DNA of 64,000 bases from assembly GCA_049324575.1 (NCBI GenBank), contig JBMONI010000016.1, forward strand, positions 186,001-250,000. The letters run 5' to 3'. Every line of letters starts with the position of its first letter. Positions within the stretch are counted from its first letter, which is position 1. Position numbers and translations under genes: made by a program. This document shows, one piece after another, positions 1 through 7,875 of this stretch. Source of the stretch: JBMONI01 sp049324575. Lineage in GTDB: Bacteria > Omnitrophota > Omnitrophia > Omnitrophales > Aquincolibacteriaceae. The notes under the pieces are model-generated. The model saw only the letters and a list, made by a program, of their open reading frames with translations. It was not told the DNA's origin and ran no database searches.

Positions 1-314
1 GAAGCGTTCTTCAAGATCGCTTGCAGCAGGAGCGCAAAACTGTTGTGATCGTAAAGCGCTTTCGCTTCTTCCAGCGCCTTCCAAGCTTCTCCTTCGGCCC
101 CTTTTTGCGCCATGAACCGCGCCCCGGCCGCCGTCCGTTCGAGCGAATCGTTCAACTTGGCGAGTTTGAGCGGCCTTTTTTCGGAGAGTTTCTGAAGCCG
201 TATCGCCGCCTTGGTGATGATCTCACTGAAGATCTTTTCATGGTCCGGAGGTGCTTCGCCGATCTGGATATCGGCCGCGGCGACAAGCAAGCTGACGAAA
301 AGGAGCGGAAGCAT
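1..314 (-). CDS. Secreted helical protein, 3' end outside window
   Basis: The frame opens with ATG at 314 and stays open to the left edge, so only the first 104 codons are seen. The product starts with a short hydrophobic signal (MLPLLFVSLLVAAA) and continues as a charged alpha-helical segment rich in Ala, Glu, Lys and Leu. An in-frame TAA lies just upstream of the ATG, so this is the first possible ATG start. I cannot name a family. The sequence suggests a small exported helical protein; codon use matches the neighbours. Confidence 0.55.
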   Translation of the reverse strand, partial: MLPLLFVSLLVAAADIQIGEAPPDHEKIFSEIITKAAIRLQKLSEKRPLKLAKLNDSLERTAAGARFMAQKGAEGEAWKALEEAKALYDHNSFALLLQAILKNA

Positions 315-399
315 GACGGTATTTTACCGGATTTGACGATCGCTGGCCATTTTTCTTGGACCCGCGGTAGCCCGAACCGAGGTCAGCCGGTCCGAAACC

Positions 400-891
400 C
401 TACGCGGACGGTCCCGATTCCAGCAGTTCCTTGACCCGCGCGACCAGTTCATTAACGTTGATGGGTTTGACGAAAAAACCCTGGATGTCCCAGGGATGAA
501 AATACCGCTCCATCTGCTTTTTTTCCGAAACAACGATCACGGGCAAACGACGGACGGCTTCGCGTTCATCCGCCCTCAATTTTTCCATGAAATCCTTGCC
601 GTTCAGGACCGGCATTTCCACATCAACGACCAAAAGCTCCGGCGCCTCATAAGCGATCTTTTCATACCCCTTGCGCCCGTCGTAAGCGGTCGCGACCTCA
701 AAGTGCAGCGTCGCCTCCAGCTTCTGTTTCAAACCCGTGGAAAAGGCCATATCGTCATCGACCACGAGGATCTTGTATCGTTTGGGCGGCGGCTCTTTTT
801 TGATCAGATCACGGCACCGATGGCACAAAAGTTCTCCGGGCTCGTCGGTCAGATTGTCGCATCCGATACATTTGCGGGTCTTGATAGACAT
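400..891 (-). CDS. Single-domain response regulator with N-terminal Cys4 knuckle
   Basis: 163 aa. Residues 8-26 hold two CxxC pairs (C8, C11, C23, C26), a likely zinc knuckle. Residues about 39-160 are a CheY-like receiver: acidic triad D45-D47, phosphoacceptor D90 in VVDVEMP, conserved Ser in the VVSEKK strand and the Lys of FVKP. There is no output domain, so it probably acts by protein-protein contact or within a phosphorelay; its kinase is not next to it. A purine-rich ribosome site (GGGGAGAGG) precedes the ATG. The receiver call is firm; the metal-binding role of the Cys pairs is inference. Confidence 0.9.
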   Translation of the reverse strand: MSIKTRKCIGCDNLTDEPGELLCHRCRDLIKKEPPPKRYKILVVDDDMAFSTGLKQKLEATLHFEVATAYDGRKGYEKIAYEAPELLVVDVEMPVLNGKDFMEKLRADEREAVRRLPVIVVSEKKQMERYFHPWDIQGFFVKPINVNELVARVKELLESGPSA

Positions 892-1095
892 GGGCCTCTC
901 CCCAGGCTGATATCCGGTTTTTCGGCAGAGAAGCCGAAGCGCTTGAGGAGAAAAGACTTAGGGAAGGGAGCCCCGAACAGGGACGGAACGCCGGCCCCGC
1001 AGGGCAGGCTTAAACCCACCCCACAGGTTTTTTCGGGCAACTAAGGAAAAAATGTTTTTAGGGAGGGGCAAACAGACGGAGGATCGCCGAAAAGC

Positions 1096-1512
1096 TCAGG
1101 GTTTTTTGCGTTCCATCGTATAGACGAACAACCGATCGCCTTTGGCTTCGCTCTTCGGTTTCAAAAGCCCCTGAGCGACCTTGTGGGTCCAGATCGAAGC
1201 CGGTCCCCCTTCGATGCGGATATTTTTTTCCACCCGTCCGCCGTCGAGCCACTTCTCGACGATAAAAACTCCCCACCGGATGAACAGGGGGTGATGCTCG
1301 CGCAGGATCTTCTTTTCGGCCGCCGCGAGGTCCTGGCTCCAGCGGACATGGAAATATTCCTCGACGAACTCGTCGGCAAAGGAAACACGAAGATATTCGA
1401 CAAGGTCTCCGGGACCGTTGATCTGGAAATTGATGGCGAAAGCCGCGTCGTCGACCGAATCCTCGACAAAATCGGTGATTTCGATTTCGATGAAGTCGAA
1501 GCGGCTCTCCAT
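1096..1512 (-). CDS. Hypothetical acidic protein
   Basis: 138 aa, acidic and aromatic in the first half (repeated Phe, Asp, Glu), more basic at the end (MERKKP). No signal peptide and no motif I recognise. A TATAAT hexamer sits 9 nt before the ATG with no clear Shine-Dalgarno, suggesting a leaderless mRNA. Codon use is like that of neighbours, which supports a real gene. Position between a response regulator and the transketolase genes says nothing definite about function. Confidence 0.55.
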   Translation of the reverse strand: MESRFDFIEIEITDFVEDSVDDAAFAINFQINGPGDLVEYLRVSFADEFVEEYFHVRWSQDLAAAEKKILREHHPLFIRWGVFIVEKWLDGGRVEKNIRIEGGPASIWTHKVAQGLLKPKSEAKGDRLFVYTMERKKP

Positions 1513-1521
1513 AGCAGGTCC

Positions 1522-1527
1522 ATTATA
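1522..1527 (-). promoter_or_regulatory. -10 element close to start codon
   Basis: A perfect TATAAT on the minus strand ends 9 nt before the ATG at 1512. A start site about 7 nt downstream would leave an untranslated leader of only a few bases. The -35 region is weak (TTCGGT at 17 nt spacing). Confidence 0.4.
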
Positions 1528-1632
1528 GCAAGAGCGGCGCGAATACCGAAACGCGAAATAAGGCCGGAAAAGGGCCGTATCAGGCGCCAGGGAAAAGAGA
1601 GCGGGATCTAAAAAAAAGAATGAAAGGCCGGA

Positions 1633-1658
1633 CGATCCGAGGGACCACGCGCGGATCG
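1633..1658 (-). terminator. Possible terminator after transketolase genes
   Basis: A 7-bp perfect stem (CGATCCG/CGGATCG) with a 12-nt loop lies just downstream of the transketolase stop. An eight-T run follows on the minus strand but about 15 nt away, so the geometry is not classical. Confidence 0.35.
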
Positions 1659-1664
1659 CTGGTT

Positions 1665-2603
1665 TTATTTGAAGAGCGTTTTCGCGGCTTTCGCAATGTG
1701 CGGAGCTGAAAGTCCGTAAGCGCTCAAAAGTTCGTCCGGAAGCCCTGATTCGGCGTAGGTATCCTGGACCGCGACAAAAGCCATGGGAACAGGCGCTTTG
1801 CGGGCAAGCAAAGCCGAAACCGCGCTGCCCAGCCCTCCCCAGATCTGATGCTCTTCAGCCACCACGATGCGGCCCGTTTTTTTCGCGGCATCCACCAGAA
1901 GCGCCTCATCGAGCGGTTTGATCGTATGGATCTCGATCACGGAAGCCTGGATTCCTTCTTGGGCCAAGGCCTCCGCCGCCTGCAAGGCCTCAAAAACAAG
2001 GAGCCCCGTCGCCACCAGAGTTATATCTTTTCCGTCGCGAAGCCGCAGCCCTTTGCCGATCTCGAATTTCGTCTTTTCCGTATGGATCAGCGGGGCCTTG
2101 GGACGGCAGGTCCGCATGTAAAAAGGGCCCTTCTGCGCCGCGGCCGCATAGATCAGGGCCCGAGCACAATATTCGTCGGAAGGGATCGTCACCGTGAAAT
2201 TCGGAAAAGAGGTCATGAGCGCGATATCTTCAATCGACATTTGGGATGCGCCGTCCTCGCCCACCGTGATCCCGCCGTGCGAAGCCACGACCTTCACGTT
2301 CAGGTTGGGGAATGCGATCCCCATGCGGATCTGGTCGTAGCCTTTGCAGACCAAAAAGGACGCAAAACTCGAGATGAAAGGGATCTTCCCGCAACTGGCC
2401 AGTCCTGAGGCGACGCCGCACAGGTTCGCTTCCTGGATCCCGACATTGAAGAACCGGTCGGGAAACACTTCGCCGAATTTCGCGGTCTTGGTCGATTTCG
2501 AAAGATCGGCGTCCAGAACCACAATCTCGGGGTTCTTCTTCCCGAGATCGACCAAAGCTTCACCGTAGGCGTCGCGCGTCGCCTTGCCCATTTTTTTATC
2601 CAT
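1665..2603 (-). CDS. Transketolase, C-terminal subunit
   Basis: 312 aa. This is the pyrimidine-binding plus C-terminal half of a split transketolase, a TPP enzyme of the non-oxidative pentose phosphate pathway that moves two-carbon units between sugar phosphates. The protein runs from the KATRDAYGEALVDL start through NVGIQEANLCGVASGLA (containing the catalytic Glu) and SHGGITVGEDGASQ to a transketolase C-terminal domain (VVAEEHQIWGGLGSAV). The ATG at 2603 overlaps the stop of the upstream subunit by 8 nt, implying translational coupling and 1:1 assembly. A longer frame reaching 2666 is possible but would run into the partner gene. Confidence 0.93.
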   Translation of the reverse strand: MDKKMGKATRDAYGEALVDLGKKNPEIVVLDADLSKSTKTAKFGEVFPDRFFNVGIQEANLCGVASGLASCGKIPFISSFASFLVCKGYDQIRMGIAFPNLNVKVVASHGGITVGEDGASQMSIEDIALMTSFPNFTVTIPSDEYCARALIYAAAAQKGPFYMRTCRPKAPLIHTEKTKFEIGKGLRLRDGKDITLVATGLLVFEALQAAEALAQEGIQASVIEIHTIKPLDEALLVDAAKKTGRIVVAEEHQIWGGLGSAVSALLARKAPVPMAFVAVQDTYAESGLPDELLSAYGLSAPHIAKAAKTLFK

Positions 2604-3420
2604 CGGCCAACTCCGTGAGCGCGCGCTCGAGCTCTTGCTTTGTCGGCGCCACGCCGTGGAAATCATTGTTATGCTCCATGAACGAGACCCCTTTGCCTTT
2701 CACCGTATGGCAAATCACGATCGCAGGGCGGCCCGGAACCCGTTGGGCTTTTTCCGTCGCGCGCAGGATCTGTTCAAAGTCATGCCCGTCGATCTCCTGG
2801 ACATGCCACCCAAAACTCATCCATTTCTCCTTCATCGGCTCCATGTTGCAAATCTTGGCGGTCGCATCATCGAGCTGGAATTTATTGTAATCGAGATAAA
2901 CGATCAGATGATCAACGTTGTGATGCAGCGCCATCGCGGCCGCTTCCCAGGTCTGTCCCTCGTTGGTCTCTCCGTCGCTGATCACGACATAAGTAAAATA
3001 GTCCTTGCGATCAAGCCGCCGGGCGAGCGCCATCCCGATGCCGATCGAAAGCCCCTGGCCAAGCGAGCCGGTCGAAGCCTCGATCCCGGGCAGTTTGCGC
3101 ATATCGGGATGCCCCTGGAGCGGGCTCCCGAGCTTGCGGAAATCAGTCAAGGTGGCCGGATCGAAATAACCCGTTTCGGCGAGCACGGCATAAAGCGCCG
3201 GGGAGGCATGTCCTTTGCTCAAGACCAGGCGGTCGCGGTCGGAGTCCTTGGGATCTCGAGGATCGTGTTTCATGACCGAGCAATAAAGCGCCGTGAGGAT
3301 CTCTGTGCAGGAAAGAGAGCCTCCTGGATGCCCGGAAGCGGCGGCCGCCGTCATTCGTACAATATGACGACGGATGTTCTTCGCGAATTTTTTAAGCTCG
3401 TCCAGAGAGGATTGACGCAT
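2596..3420 (-). CDS. Transketolase, N-terminal subunit
   Basis: 274 aa. This is the TPP-binding half of the split transketolase. Visible motifs are SGHPGGSLSC near residue 29, KGHASPALYAVL, the GxGS-type loop STGSLGQGLSIGIG and the diphosphate/Mg motif SDGETNEGQ followed by LDYNKFQLD. The usual GDG is SDG here. It is complete and in the usual length range for split bacterial and archaeal enzymes. It is first in a two-gene operon, with a TTGACG/TTAAAC promoter upstream and an AAGGGA ribosome site. Confidence 0.94.
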   Translation of the reverse strand: MRQSSLDELKKFAKNIRRHIVRMTAAAASGHPGGSLSCTEILTALYCSVMKHDPRDPKDSDRDRLVLSKGHASPALYAVLAETGYFDPATLTDFRKLGSPLQGHPDMRKLPGIEASTGSLGQGLSIGIGMALARRLDRKDYFTYVVISDGETNEGQTWEAAAMALHHNVDHLIVYLDYNKFQLDDATAKICNMEPMKEKWMSFGWHVQEIDGHDFEQILRATEKAQRVPGRPAIVICHTVKGKGVSFMEHNNDFHGVAPTKQELERALTELADG

Positions 3421-3454
3421 GGAATTCCCTTGGATCTGTTATGGAAAGCGAGAA

Positions 3455-3482
3455 GTTTAACTGCTTTCGGAGGAACCGTCAA
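3455..3482 (-). promoter_or_regulatory. Sigma70-type promoter for transketolase operon
   Basis: Minus-strand TTGACG (3477-3482) and TTAAAC (3455-3460) with a 16-nt spacer. The predicted leader is about 30 nt before the ATG at 3420. Confidence 0.45.
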
Positions 3483-3525
3483 TGATTTAAACCTTGGGAA
3501 TCGCGTCCGAAGGCCCCGGAAAATC

Positions 3526-3840
3526 TCAGGCCCGGCTCGGCCAGCCGATCCAAACGTCCTTGCCTTCGAGCTTCACCAGGTAGGTCGGGATCAGCCCCTC
3601 CTCGCCGTAAACACATTGTCCGCTGCGGACATTGAACTCCCACCCATGCCAGGGACAGGTCACTTTCTCGCCGTCAAACCCGCCTTCGCCGAGCGGCGCG
3701 CCCGCGTGCGGGCAAACGCCCTCGATCGCAAAGACCTCTTGGCCGCGGCGGAACAGAGCGATCCTCACCCCATCCACTTCACACATCCGCCCGGTCCCTT
3801 CCGGGATCTCTTCGATCGACGCGACTTTGATCCAGCGCAT
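3526..3840 (-). CDS. Rieske-type [2Fe-2S] ferredoxin (NirD-like)
   Basis: 104 aa single-domain Rieske protein. Cluster ligands are in CPHAG (C43, H45) and CPWHGWEF (C62, H65). The short soluble form without a membrane anchor resembles the ferredoxin subunits of dioxygenase systems or NirD-type small subunits. No oxygenase or nitrite reductase lies nearby, so its electron partner is unknown. It is divergent from the M24 peptidase gene, with 60 nt between them. The frame is open further upstream, but the ATG at 3840 matches the domain start. Confidence 0.92.
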   Translation of the reverse strand: MRWIKVASIEEIPEGTGRMCEVDGVRIALFRRGQEVFAIEGVCPHAGAPLGEGGFDGEKVTCPWHGWEFNVRSGQCVYGEEGLIPTYLVKLEGKDVWIGWPSRA

Positions 3841-3900
3841 GGCTCCCGTCCTTCTCCCCTCCCGGTGAAAATGCTGGCAAATATTATAGGAGGATTTACA

Positions 3901-5055
3901 ATGATGCCTACAGAAATCATGAAAAAGCCAGGCCCCAAAGATCACCGCCTCCTCATCGCCTCGAGCGAAACCGATGCCGACCTTTTTTACGCCACAGGCT
4001 TTCTGGCGCCCGATCCTTTCGTCTTTTTGGAGATCCGGGGAAAACGCTATCTTCTCGTCAACGATCTCGAACTCGACCGCGCGAAACGCACGGCGCGCGG
4101 ATGCCGGATCGTTCCCCTTTCGGCGCTCGCCCAAACCCTTAAGGCAAGAACCGGCAAGGCGCCATCCCTGACCGAGATCCTGGTCCATTTCGCTCGCCGC
4201 CATGGCGCAAGCGCCTTTTCGGTCCCGGCCTCTTTCCCGATCCGTTACGCGGACCTTCTCCGCAGGCAAGGCCTGCGGCTTTTTTACCGGGAAGACCCTT
4301 TCTTTGAAAGCCGGCGCATCAAGACCGCCCGGGAAATACGCGCCATCACACGAACGCTTCGCAAGATCGAAAGGGCCGCGCATTTTGCGGTCTCAGTGCT
4401 CAAGCGCTCCGTCGCGCGCCGGGGAAAACTGTTCTTGCGCGGGAAGGTCCTCACCAGCGAAAAACTGCGGCGCATGATCGAAAGCCGTCTGCTCGAGCTT
4501 GGATGTCTTGCGACCCGCACCATCGTCGCCTGCGGGGACCAGGCCGTCGATCCGCACGAGGCTGGCCGCGGACCGCTTCGCCCGGGCCGGCCTATCGTCA
4601 TCGATATTTTCCCGCGAGACCTCGAAAGCCGTTACTTCGGCGATTTCACAAGAACGTTCGTCAAAGGGAAAGCGCCGGAAAAATTGAAGGCGGTCTACCG
4701 CGCGGTCCTCGAAGCGCAAAAGACCGCCCTCAAAAAGATCCGCCACGGAGCGCGCGCCGATCAAGTCCATGCCGTGGTCGAAGACTTCTTCTCTTCCCAA
4801 GGATTCCGCACGGGAAAGATCCGGGGGCGGATGCAGGGCTTCTTCCACGGCACCGGGCACGGGATAGGGCTGGAGCTTCACGAACCGCCGTCGGTGGGGA
4901 AAAGACCGATTCGGCTCGAGGCCGGGAATGTGATCACGGTCGAACCCGGACTTTACTATCGCGGGACCGGCGGAGTGCGGCTGGAGGATGTGGCCCTCGT
5001 CACAAAGACCGGCTGCCGGCTTCTCACCCGTTTTCCGAAGATCCTCGAACTCTGA
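3901..5055 (+). CDS. Xaa-Pro aminopeptidase-like M24 metallopeptidase
   Basis: 384 aa. N-terminal creatinase-like domain (to about residue 140) followed by an M24 pita-bread domain. The metal ligands are visible: Asp in VIDIFPRD, Asp in YFGDFTRTF, His in FHGTGHGIGLELHEPP, Glu in TVEPGLYY and Glu in RLEDVALVT. It should remove N-terminal residues preceding proline or act as a dipeptidase in the cytoplasm. Start chosen at 3901 because AGGAGG lies 8 nt upstream; a second ATG follows immediately at 3904. The gene ends 9 nt from the convergent photolyase gene. Confidence 0.93.
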   Translation: MMPTEIMKKPGPKDHRLLIASSETDADLFYATGFLAPDPFVFLEIRGKRYLLVNDLELDRAKRTARGCRIVPLSALAQTLKARTGKAPSLTEILVHFARRHGASAFSVPASFPIRYADLLRRQGLRLFYREDPFFESRRIKTAREIRAITRTLRKIERAAHFAVSVLKRSVARRGKLFLRGKVLTSEKLRRMIESRLLELGCLATRTIVACGDQAVDPHEAGRGPLRPGRPIVIDIFPRDLESRYFGDFTRTFVKGKAPEKLKAVYRAVLEAQKTALKKIRHGARADQVHAVVEDFFSSQGFRTGKIRGRMQGFFHGTGHGIGLELHEPPSVGKRPIRLEAGNVITVEPGLYYRGTGGVRLEDVALVTKTGCRLLTRFPKILEL

Positions 5056-5064
5056 ACCGGCCCT

Positions 5065-6531
5065 TCACCGGCATCTCTCACGCATCTTGAAATAAGCGGC
5101 AAGCGCCGCGCGGCGCGCCTCCCCATGATCGACCACGGGCGCCGGGTAGGTTTTTCCGATCCCGATACCGGCTTTGCTCAGAATATCCGGCGGCGCTGTC
5201 CACGGCTTGTGGACCCAGGACGCCGGCAGCTTCGAAAGTTCCGGGACCCATTTTTTAACATAGCGCCCTTCGGGATCGAACTTCCCCCCTTGGGCGACCG
5301 GATTGAAGATCCTGAAATACGGAGCCGCGTCCGCTCCGCAACCCGCCACCCATTGCCAACCCAGCGTATTGTTCGCGAGATCCGCATCCACAAGCGTATC
5401 CCAGAACCACGCCGCCCCTTCCCGCCAGTGGATCCCGAGGTCTTTTACGAGAAAGGACGCCGCGATCATCCTCACCCGGTTGTGCATCCACCCGGTCTGC
5501 CAGAGTTCGCGCATGCCCGCATCGACGATCGGATAGCCGGTCTTTCCCTTTTGCCAGAGCCCAAGCGTCTTCGCATCACTTCGCCACGGAAATTTTTCAA
5601 ATTCCTTCCGCAAGGGCTCTCGCGCTGCGCGCGGAAAATGACAAAGAAGATGATACGCGAATTCACGCCACCCCAGCTGACGGAGATAAGCTTCGAGATT
5701 CTTCTTCGCGCGAAGATCTTTTGCCCTCGCTCGCGCCTTCATCGCTTCACTCCAAAGCTCCCGGACGCTGATCTCGCCAAAATGAAGACAGGCCGAAAGC
5801 CTTGAGGTCCCCGCCTCGGCCGGCAGGTCGCGCCCCGTTCCGTAGCGAAAGGCCGCTCTTTTCAAGAAAGACCGCATGGTCTTTCTCGCCGCTTCTTCGC
5901 CCGGGGTCCCGTATTCCGTGAACCGTTTGGCCCAGTCAAGTTTGGGTAATAGCCCAAGCTGTTCGATCCGGGAGCCGACCGGTTTTTGCGCCGGCACTCC
6001 GACTATTTCCGGCGCCGGAAAAATCGGAGGGCGCGTCACCGCTGAACTCAAAGACCGCCAGAACGGCGTAAAGACCTTATAAGGACCGCCCTGCTGATTT
6101 TTGACCGTCCATGGTTCGCGGAGAAGCCCCCCGCTGAAAGTGCGGACTTCGAGCCCCGAGCGCCCAAGCGAAGCCTCGAGTTTTTTTTCGAGCGCAAGCG
6201 CCGCGGGCTCGTAACGGCGATTCCAGAACACTTTTCGGGCGCCGCTTTCCCGGCTCGCCTTCAACAAGGCTTTCTCGACCGGCCCCTTCAAGAGAAAAAG
6301 ATCCGACCCTTTTTCCCGAAACGCTTTCCGGAGCGCCGCGAGCGAATGATGGAGCCACCATCGGCTTGCCGCGCCCGGAGCCCAGGCCCCTTCTTCCTCG
6401 GGAGACCAGATAAAAAGAGGAAGGATCGGTCCTCCTGACTTTACCGCTTCGTAAAGAGCAGGATGGTCCGAAAGCCGCAGATCGTTACGAAACCAGACGA
6501 GAACGGAACCTGCCTTCTCGCGTGACCTCAT
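5065..6531 (-). CDS. phrB: Deoxyribodipyrimidine photolyase (class I CPD type)
   Basis: 488 aa, normal length for the cryptochrome/photolyase family. The N-terminal Rossmann domain starts with VLVWFRNDLRLSDHPAL (antenna-chromophore domain). The C-terminal FAD domain shows GYPIVDAGMRELWQTGWMHNR, DADLANNTLGWQWVAG and YFRIFNP, covering FAD and lesion contacts and part of the Trp electron chain. It repairs UV pyrimidine dimers using light. The ATG at 6531 overlaps the stop of the upstream MFS gene in an ATGA, fixing the start; a longer frame upstream would lie inside that gene. The gene suggests the organism, or its recent ancestor, meets light. Confidence 0.94.
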   Translation of the reverse strand: MRSREKAGSVLVWFRNDLRLSDHPALYEAVKSGGPILPLFIWSPEEEGAWAPGAASRWWLHHSLAALRKAFREKGSDLFLLKGPVEKALLKASRESGARKVFWNRRYEPAALALEKKLEASLGRSGLEVRTFSGGLLREPWTVKNQQGGPYKVFTPFWRSLSSAVTRPPIFPAPEIVGVPAQKPVGSRIEQLGLLPKLDWAKRFTEYGTPGEEAARKTMRSFLKRAAFRYGTGRDLPAEAGTSRLSACLHFGEISVRELWSEAMKARARAKDLRAKKNLEAYLRQLGWREFAYHLLCHFPRAAREPLRKEFEKFPWRSDAKTLGLWQKGKTGYPIVDAGMRELWQTGWMHNRVRMIAASFLVKDLGIHWREGAAWFWDTLVDADLANNTLGWQWVAGCGADAAPYFRIFNPVAQGGKFDPEGRYVKKWVPELSKLPASWVHKPWTAPPDILSKAGIGIGKTYPAPVVDHGEARRAALAAYFKMRERCR

Positions 6532-7787
6532 AAGGCCCCCGGCGCCGCAGACCGCGGTTTCTTTCCAGGCGCCTTCGCGACGGCCAGCGAGCAAAGCGTG
6601 CCAAGCACCGAAAGGCCGATCATCACGGCCAGGATAACGTTCAGCGGGACTTTCTGATCGAGAAAATGTCCGAGGATCACCGGCGCGACCGCCGTCGAGA
6701 AGGAAATGATCGAGGACAGGAATCCGCGGATCGCGCCGAGATCGCGCACCCCGTAAAGCTCGGCATAGACCGCCGTCCCGATCGTCATCGCAAGCCCCAT
6801 GGTCACACCGCAGAAACCCAGGTAGCCGAAAATCCAGGCCTGGCCGCGTGCAAACAGAAAAATGCATAAACCGATCATGACGGGGATCAGATTCAGCGGA
6901 TAGGTCTTCACCGCCGTCCAGCGGTCCACCATCGGTCCGGCCGCGAAGGACGCCATGGCGCGCGTAAACCCGTAAAAGGTAAGACCGAGCGCGAACTGCG
7001 CCGGGTCCCAGCCCTTGAGCTTCAGGAGGTCCGCCTGGTGAAAGAAAAGCGCCGTGAAGAAAGCCGCCGGGGTCAGGACGGGAAGGATCAGGGCGTAAAA
7101 GCGCCAGTCCTTCAGCGCCGCCCGTAGTGTCCAGTCATCTTCACGAAGGATCCGTCCCGACGCCGCTTCTTCCCGTTCGACCTTGAGGGCGATCTCTTTC
7201 TGGATCCGTTTATGCGTATCCCGGCGCAGCAAAAAATAAACGGCCGGCAGATAAACAAAGAGAAGAAGGCCCGCCAGCACATGCCAGCCCATCCGCCATC
7301 CGGAGGCCGCAATGATCGCCGAAACCGAGACCGGAAAGATCATTTCCCCGAGCGGGAAGCCAAGGTTGGTGATCCCGAGCGCCTTGCCGCGCATCGGACC
7401 GAAGATCCTCGCCATGGTCGTCGAGGAGATCAGCACCATGGTCCCCTGCCCCAGATTGCGGATAAGCAGGAACCCGAGAAGGACCGTCACCGCATTCCAC
7501 GCCAGACCCAGCATTGCGCAGCCGGCCGCCAGCAGAATGCCCGTCACCAGCGTGAAGGTCCAAAGCGGCGAACGGTCGAAGACATGGCCCATTATCGGAA
7601 GCAGGACGGAAGAGAGCAGGGTCGCCGCCGCGAAAAGGCCCGCGATCTCGGTCGGACTCATGTCAAGCGATCGGCGCATCGAAGGGATGAAAAGCGAAGC
7701 GAGAAAGGTCTGGCCGGGACTGCTGAAAGCCGCGGTCAGCACGCCGAACACAAGCAAGGCCGGATATTTACGGAAGAACTGAAGCAT
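6528..7787 (-). CDS. Major facilitator superfamily transporter
   Basis: 419 aa, about 12 predicted membrane helices in two six-helix halves separated by a charged cytoplasmic loop (RRDTHKRIQKEIALKVEREE). The helix 2-3 loop carries MGHVFDRSP, the MFS signature region, echoed in the second half by AGPMVDRW. The substrate cannot be told from sequence; the general look is of small organic anion or drug exporters. It precedes phrB with an ATGA overlap. An extended -10 lies 5 nt upstream of the ATG, so the mRNA is probably leaderless. Confidence 0.88.
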   Translation of the reverse strand: MLQFFRKYPALLVFGVLTAAFSSPGQTFLASLFIPSMRRSLDMSPTEIAGLFAAATLLSSVLLPIMGHVFDRSPLWTFTLVTGILLAAGCAMLGLAWNAVTVLLGFLLIRNLGQGTMVLISSTTMARIFGPMRGKALGITNLGFPLGEMIFPVSVSAIIAASGWRMGWHVLAGLLLFVYLPAVYFLLRRDTHKRIQKEIALKVEREEAASGRILREDDWTLRAALKDWRFYALILPVLTPAAFFTALFFHQADLLKLKGWDPAQFALGLTFYGFTRAMASFAAGPMVDRWTAVKTYPLNLIPVMIGLCIFLFARGQAWIFGYLGFCGVTMGLAMTIGTAVYAELYGVRDLGAIRGFLSSIISFSTAVAPVILGHFLDQKVPLNVILAVMIGLSVLGTLCSLAVAKAPGKKPRSAAPGAL

Positions 7788-7792
7788 GCGGA

Positions 7793-7801
7793 ATTATATC
7801 A
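7793..7801 (-). promoter_or_regulatory. Extended -10 promoter, leaderless configuration
   Basis: Minus-strand TGATATAAT (a perfect extended -10) ends 5 nt before the ATG at 7787. Initiation would fall at or next to the start codon. No Shine-Dalgarno is present. Confidence 0.5.
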
Positions 7802-7875
7802 GAAAAGCGCGCGGCCGGGACTCCGCCGAGGGCTCCTTTCGCAAAGACCCTGGGCACTCAGAGGAACCGATCTTT

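Noticed and set aside
2584..3900. + strand in-frame extension upstream of the M24 peptidase
   Set aside because: Runs antisense through the transketolase and Rieske genes; AGGAGG directly before 3901 and the domain boundary fix the start there.
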